The position numbers and the translations under genes are program-made. Shown here piece by piece: positions 7,068 to 10,312 of a stretch of DNA of 10,312 nt. The notes under the pieces are model-generated. The model searched no databases. It was not told the origin of the DNA and saw nothing but the letters and a program-made list of their open reading frames with translations. Each line of letters begins with the position of its first letter. The stretch's first letter is position 1. Origin of the DNA: Cellvibrionaceae bacterium (lineage in GTDB: Bacteria > Pseudomonadota > Gammaproteobacteria > Pseudomonadales > Cellvibrionaceae); assembly GCA_025800435.1 (NCBI GenBank), contig JAOXRV010000435.1, positions 1 through 10,312 of the forward strand, written 5' to 3'.

Positions 7068-8870
7068 TTAGGCCTTAGCGTCAATATATTCATCCACCAG
7101 CCGGGCCAGAATATCCAGCGGTACGGCGCCATTTTTTAGCACCACATCGTGAAATTCCTTAAGCGAAAACTTATCGCCCAGGGCGGCCTTGGCCCTGGCG
7201 CGCAGCGCCAAGATTTTGTTCATACCAATTTTATAAGCAGTGGCCTGGCCCGGCATTACAATATAACGCTCAACCTCGGCGATCACATCGCTTTCGGCCA
7301 TGCCGGTATTGCCAATCATGTAGTCGATGGCTTGCTCGCGGGTCCAGCGCTTGGCATGAATGCCTGTGTCCACCACCAGCCGCACGGCTCGAAATAGCTC
7401 AGCCTGAAGGCGGCCAATATTGTCGTAGGGGTCTTGCTGAAAACCCAGCTCCCAGGCCAACTGCTCGGCGTATAGGGCCCAGCCCTCTACATAAGCGGTA
7501 AACAGGGGAATGCGACGGAAGATTGGAATGCCCTCAAGCTTCATATTAATGGCAACCTGAAAGTGGTGGCCAGGAACACCCTCGTGGTAGGCCAGGGTAC
7601 GCATATTATATTTTGGGGTGGCCTTAATATCGTAAAGGTTGGCGTAGAACTGGCCAGGGCGAGAGCCATCCAGTGCCGGCGGCTGGTAATAGGCGCCCGG
7701 CGCGGTTTTTTCTTTAAACTCGGGTATCCGCTTTACCTCCATACCGGTATCCGGGCGCAAGCTAAAGGCCGCATCTAAACCCTGATCAATTTCATCCAAA
7801 ATAGCCTGGTAATCGGCCAGGATTTGAGCGCGGCCGGCTTCGGTATCGGGGTAATAGAATTCTTCTTTAGCCGCCAAGCTGGCAATGGCCGCCTCGAAAC
7901 CAGCACTGGTGTCAAAGCCCTCTTGTGCCAAGATGGCAAGAATCTCGCCCTGGATGCGAGCGGTCTCGTCCAGCCCCAACTGGTGAATCTGCTCGGCGCT
8001 CATATCGGTGGTGGTAAAAGTACGCAGGGCGGCGCGGTAAGCGGCGTCGCCATCGGGTAATTTCCAATAGCCATCATCGCTGGTGGTTTTGGGTTTTATG
8101 TTATTAAAATAATCGATAAACAACTGGTAGGCCGGATAGATATCAGACTGTATCAGAGCTTCTGCCCGAGCCAGCACCTCGGTGTTATCAAAGCCTTCCA
8201 TCTGTGCTGTTTTGCTGGCCAGATTGGTGTAAAGAATATTTTCTTTAGCGGGTGTTGTGACAAAATTACCCATCTCTTCCAGCACTTTCTCCACCACAAA
8301 ACGCGGCGGCAAGATACTCAGAGACTCGCGCTTTTTGAGGCCCTCCATGGTCTGCTTAAACTTTTGTGGCAGGGCTTGCAGGCGTGCCAAATAGTCATCT
8401 GCATCGGCGGCCACCTCCAGCGCATGGGTAGATTCCATAAAGCTGGGGAAGGCGCTCTGGGCACCGAACATTTGGTTGAGGGGATAATTGTGATAGCGGA
8501 AGCGCTCAAAATCATCCAGGGCGTTAAATAAATACAGGGCGATATCTTTAGACAGCCTTTGCTCTTTGCTGAGGTCTTCGTCTTTATATTCCAGCAAAGT
8601 GGCTTTGGCGGCCTTTAAATCGGCCATCAGTTGATCACCGGCGGCCAGGCTATCGTTATCCAGTTTGCGGTTATGGCCGCGGATACCGATATTCTCCAGC
8701 ACGTGCAGCATACTCAAGGTTTCTGGGCTTTTAAGCGCCTGCTTGGCCACTTCACGGTTCAAGAAGTTATTAAAAAACCAGGGCTTGCCATACCACTCAT
8801 GGGCGATAAAACCACCAGCTAAGATCAGTAAGCTTACGATAAGGTAGAGAAATATTTTTAGTATTTTCAT
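7068..8870 (-). CDS. DUF885 family protein, membrane-anchored, putative metallopeptidase
   Basis: The protein has 600 residues and one N-terminal hydrophobic segment (about 3-23, preceded by MK and followed by HEWYGK). It reads as a signal anchor or uncleaved signal, placing the main domain in the periplasm. The DUF885 hallmarks are near the C-terminus: YHEGVPGHHFQ (428-438), YVEGWALYAEQLAWELG (460-476), DTGIH (501-505) and the ERYIVMPGQATAYKIG region (534-549). By established family reading, His429/Glu430, His435/His436 and Glu462 resemble a zinc-binding peptidase centre, but the substrate is unknown for most members. The length is normal for the family. The ATG at 8870 is supported by an in-frame TAA two codons upstream; the Shine-Dalgarno is weak. 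Only 21 nt separate this start from the fold-back element, so its promoter must lie in that element or within or before parC. Confidence 0.92.
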   Translation of the reverse strand: MKILKIFLYLIVSLLILAGGFIAHEWYGKPWFFNNFLNREVAKQALKSPETLSMLHVLENIGIRGHNRKLDNDSLAAGDQLMADLKAAKATLLEYKDEDLSKEQRLSKDIALYLFNALDDFERFRYHNYPLNQMFGAQSAFPSFMESTHALEVAADADDYLARLQALPQKFKQTMEGLKKRESLSILPPRFVVEKVLEEMGNFVTTPAKENILYTNLASKTAQMEGFDNTEVLARAEALIQSDIYPAYQLFIDYFNNIKPKTTSDDGYWKLPDGDAAYRAALRTFTTTDMSAEQIHQLGLDETARIQGEILAILAQEGFDTSAGFEAAIASLAAKEEFYYPDTEAGRAQILADYQAILDEIDQGLDAAFSLRPDTGMEVKRIPEFKEKTAPGAYYQPPALDGSRPGQFYANLYDIKATPKYNMRTLAYHEGVPGHHFQVAINMKLEGIPIFRRIPLFTAYVEGWALYAEQLAWELGFQQDPYDNIGRLQAELFRAVRLVVDTGIHAKRWTREQAIDYMIGNTGMAESDVIAEVERYIVMPGQATAYKIGMNKILALRARAKAALGDKFSLKEFHDVVLKNGAVPLDILARLVDEYIDAKA

Positions 8871-8891
8871 AGGGGCTTAATCCATAATTAG

Positions 8892-8991
8892 CTAGGGCAC
8901 CTCTGAATAACTCGATGATGCTCAGCGGGAGCCTTGCTAGCGCATTTGCCTCAAGGCCTGAGCGTCACCGAGTTATTCAGAGGCACCCTAG
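8892..8991. repeat. 100-bp fold-back element (MITE-like) between DUF885 and parC
   Basis: The outer 34 bases on each side (8892-8925 and 8958-8991) are inverted copies with four differences, all transitions. After a 5-nt bulge a further 6 bp pair (GCCTTG 8931-8936 with CAAGGC 8952-8957), leaving a 15-nt loop. The conserved core is CCTCTGAATAACTCG. Both ends carry CTAG (8892-8895 and 8988-8991), which could be a 4-bp target duplication; IS5-group elements are known to use YTAR targets. The inner element would then be 92 bp, and it encodes nothing. I read it as a non-autonomous element moved by an IS transposase elsewhere. The family is inferred. Confidence 0.75.
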
Positions 8992-10312
8992 TCGATCACT
9001 TCGACCGAATCGACTTTTTGAAAGCCCCGAGGCAGTTTATTGCCGCGCCGGCCGCGCTCGCCCTGGTAGTGCTCCAGGTCGCTGCCTTTCATATTAAGGT
9101 GGCGCTTGCCAGAGTAGACCTTTAGCTGCTGGCCTTTGGCGATGACCTCTACCGCCACCACAAATTCATCTCGCGACTGCACTCGGGCCGAGGGGATATT
9201 CATAATTTTATTGCCCTTGCCCCGAGCCAGCTCGGGCAGATCGCTGAGCGGGAAGACCAGCATTCGCCCCTCGTTACTGATGGCGACAATTTTTAAATCA
9301 TCACCCCCATTTAAGGGCACGGTGGGCATTACCCGGCCACCTTTAGGCAGGGTAAGGGCCGCCTTACCCGCTTTGTTCTTGGTAAACAAATCGCCCATGG
9401 TGCCGATAAAACCGTAGCCCGCATCCGAGGCCAGCAGTACTTTTTGTTTATCATCACCCATCATTGCCGACATAAACACCGCGCCGCTGGGCGGGTTTAG
9501 GCGGCCGGTTATGGGCTCGCCCTGGCCCCTGGCCGATGGCAGGGTGTGGGCGGCCATGGCGTAGCTGCGGCCGGTGCTGTCGAGCAAAATTACATTTTGG
9601 TTGGACTTGCCCTTACAGGCAGTTTTAAATTTATCACCAGCCTTGTAATTGAGGGCTGTCGGGTCAATATCGTGGCCCTTGGCCGAGCGAATCCAGCCTT
9701 TTTCGGAGATTACCACGGTCACCGGGTCGCTGCTGAGCAGGTCGGTCTCGCTAAAGGCAGCGGCTTCATCGCGGGCCACAATTGGCGAGCGGCGCTCATC
9801 GCCAAACTCTTCGGCGGCGGCTTGCAGCTCTTTTTTCACCAGGGTTTTTAAACGCCGAGCACTGTCGAGAGTTTTGTTGAGATCGTCGCGCTCTTTTTCC
9901 AGGGCCTCTTGTTCTTGCTTGATTTTCATCTCTTCCAAACGCGCCAACTGGCGCAGCTTGGTTTCGAGAATATATTCAGCCTGGGCTTCAACTAAATTAA
10001 AGCGCTCCATTAAAATTGGTTTGGGCTCGTCCTCGGTGCGGATAATATGAATCACCTCATCCACATTGAGGAATACCACCATTAAGGCGGCCAAGCGCAA
10101 CAAGCGCTCTTCCACCTTGGACAAGCGGTACTGCAAGCGGCGGCGCACGGTAACCATTCGAAAGCTCAGCCACTCAGTCAAAATCGTCTCTAAAGATTTA
10201 ACCCCGGGCCGACCGTCAATACCGATCATATTCATATTGATACGGTAGGTGCGCTCCAGATCGGTGCTGGCGAAAAGATGGCTCATCATCGCCTCAATAT
10301 CGACCCGGTTTG
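8988..10312 (-). CDS. parC: DNA topoisomerase IV subunit A, C-terminal part
   Basis: The reading frame runs off the right edge (first whole codon at 10310-10308), leaving 440 residues of a protein usually about 750 long. Topoisomerase IV (ParC2ParE2) unlinks daughter chromosomes. NRVDIEAMMSHLFASTDLE begins the visible part and aligns residue by residue with enteric ParC, not GyrA. The tower and coiled-coil region follows (RRRLQYRLSKVEERL; LARLEEMKIKQEQEALEKE). The C-terminal pinwheel domain then begins near GWIRSAKGHDID, with blade motifs SARGQGEP, ARGKGNKIMNIPSA and GERGRRGNK. No canonical GyrA box (QRRGGKG) is present, as expected for ParC. The ATG at 10289 is internal (Met in ...EAMMSHL), not the start. 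The protein ends ...VDSVEVID, and its TAG stop lies in the CTAG at the edge of the fold-back element, so the original C-terminus may have been slightly different. The catalytic tyrosine and quinolone-determining region are outside the window. Confidence 0.96.
   Translation of the reverse strand, partial: NRVDIEAMMSHLFASTDLERTYRINMNMIGIDGRPGVKSLETILTEWLSFRMVTVRRRLQYRLSKVEERLLRLAALMVVFLNVDEVIHIIRTEDEPKPILMERFNLVEAQAEYILETKLRQLARLEEMKIKQEQEALEKERDDLNKTLDSARRLKTLVKKELQAAAEEFGDERRSPIVARDEAAAFSETDLLSSDPVTVVISEKGWIRSAKGHDIDPTALNYKAGDKFKTACKGKSNQNVILLDSTGRSYAMAAHTLPSARGQGEPITGRLNPPSGAVFMSAMMGDDKQKVLLASDAGYGFIGTMGDLFTKNKAGKAALTLPKGGRVMPTVPLNGGDDLKIVAISNEGRMLVFPLSDLPELARGKGNKIMNIPSARVQSRDEFVVAVEVIAKGQQLKVYSGKRHLNMKGSDLEHYQGERGRRGNKLPRGFQKVDSVEVID

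Noticed and set aside
10287..10289. ATG that could be read as the parC start
   Set aside because: The frame is open to the window edge and the upstream residues NRVDIEA match internal ParC sequence.
1..10312. CRISPR arrays, tRNA or rRNA genes, and phage or defence gene clusters
   Set aside because: I saw no regularly spaced repeats, no tRNA-like cloverleaf and no such protein families. The coding content is ordinary metabolism, uptake and housekeeping.

Overview
The window looks like chromosome of a gammaproteobacterium, probably a marine or aquatic one. The ParC fragment reads like enteric/pseudomonad ParC throughout. There is a sodium-pumping oxaloacetate decarboxylase, and a large TonB-dependent receptor of a type common in aquatic Gammaproteobacteria. 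A placement near Cellvibrionales/Spongiibacteraceae is my impression and not proven by the sequence.

Layout: bases 1-1503 (+ strand) hold the 3' end of oadA, with its biotin-lysine motif, and the complete oadB, the membrane Na+ pump subunit. A clear intrinsic terminator follows at 1527-1551. Bases 1552-2427 have no convincing gene. This stretch is a patchwork of short palindromic and inverted repeat modules, two of which form related blocks. From 2465 to the end every gene is on the - strand. In transcription order these are parC (3' part only), a membrane-anchored DUF885 metallopeptidase-like protein, a glutathione S-transferase, an LLM-class flavin-dependent oxidoreductase, and a TonB-dependent receptor that converges on oadB across the repeat-rich gap.

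How the genes work together: OadA and OadB belong to one complex that decarboxylates oxaloacetate and exports Na+. The GST and the flavin oxidoreductase are 10 nt apart and almost certainly cotranscribed; the second has no visible Shine-Dalgarno. DUF885 lies 73 nt upstream of the GST and may share transcription. The TonB receptor has its own 251-nt upstream region with three spaced TGANNTCA boxes and a TTGACA-like -35. ParC is a housekeeping gene.

I found no clearly new multigene system. The points worth a second look are mostly non-coding: (1) a 100-bp fold-back, MITE-like element with CTAG at both ends, whose right end supplies the parC stop codon and which fills most of the parC-DUF885 gap; (2) an inverted repeat in the GST leader that could hide both its ribosome-binding site and start codon; (3) the TGANNTCA boxes before the TonB receptor; (4) the hairpin-rich repeat blocks between oadB and the receptor gene.
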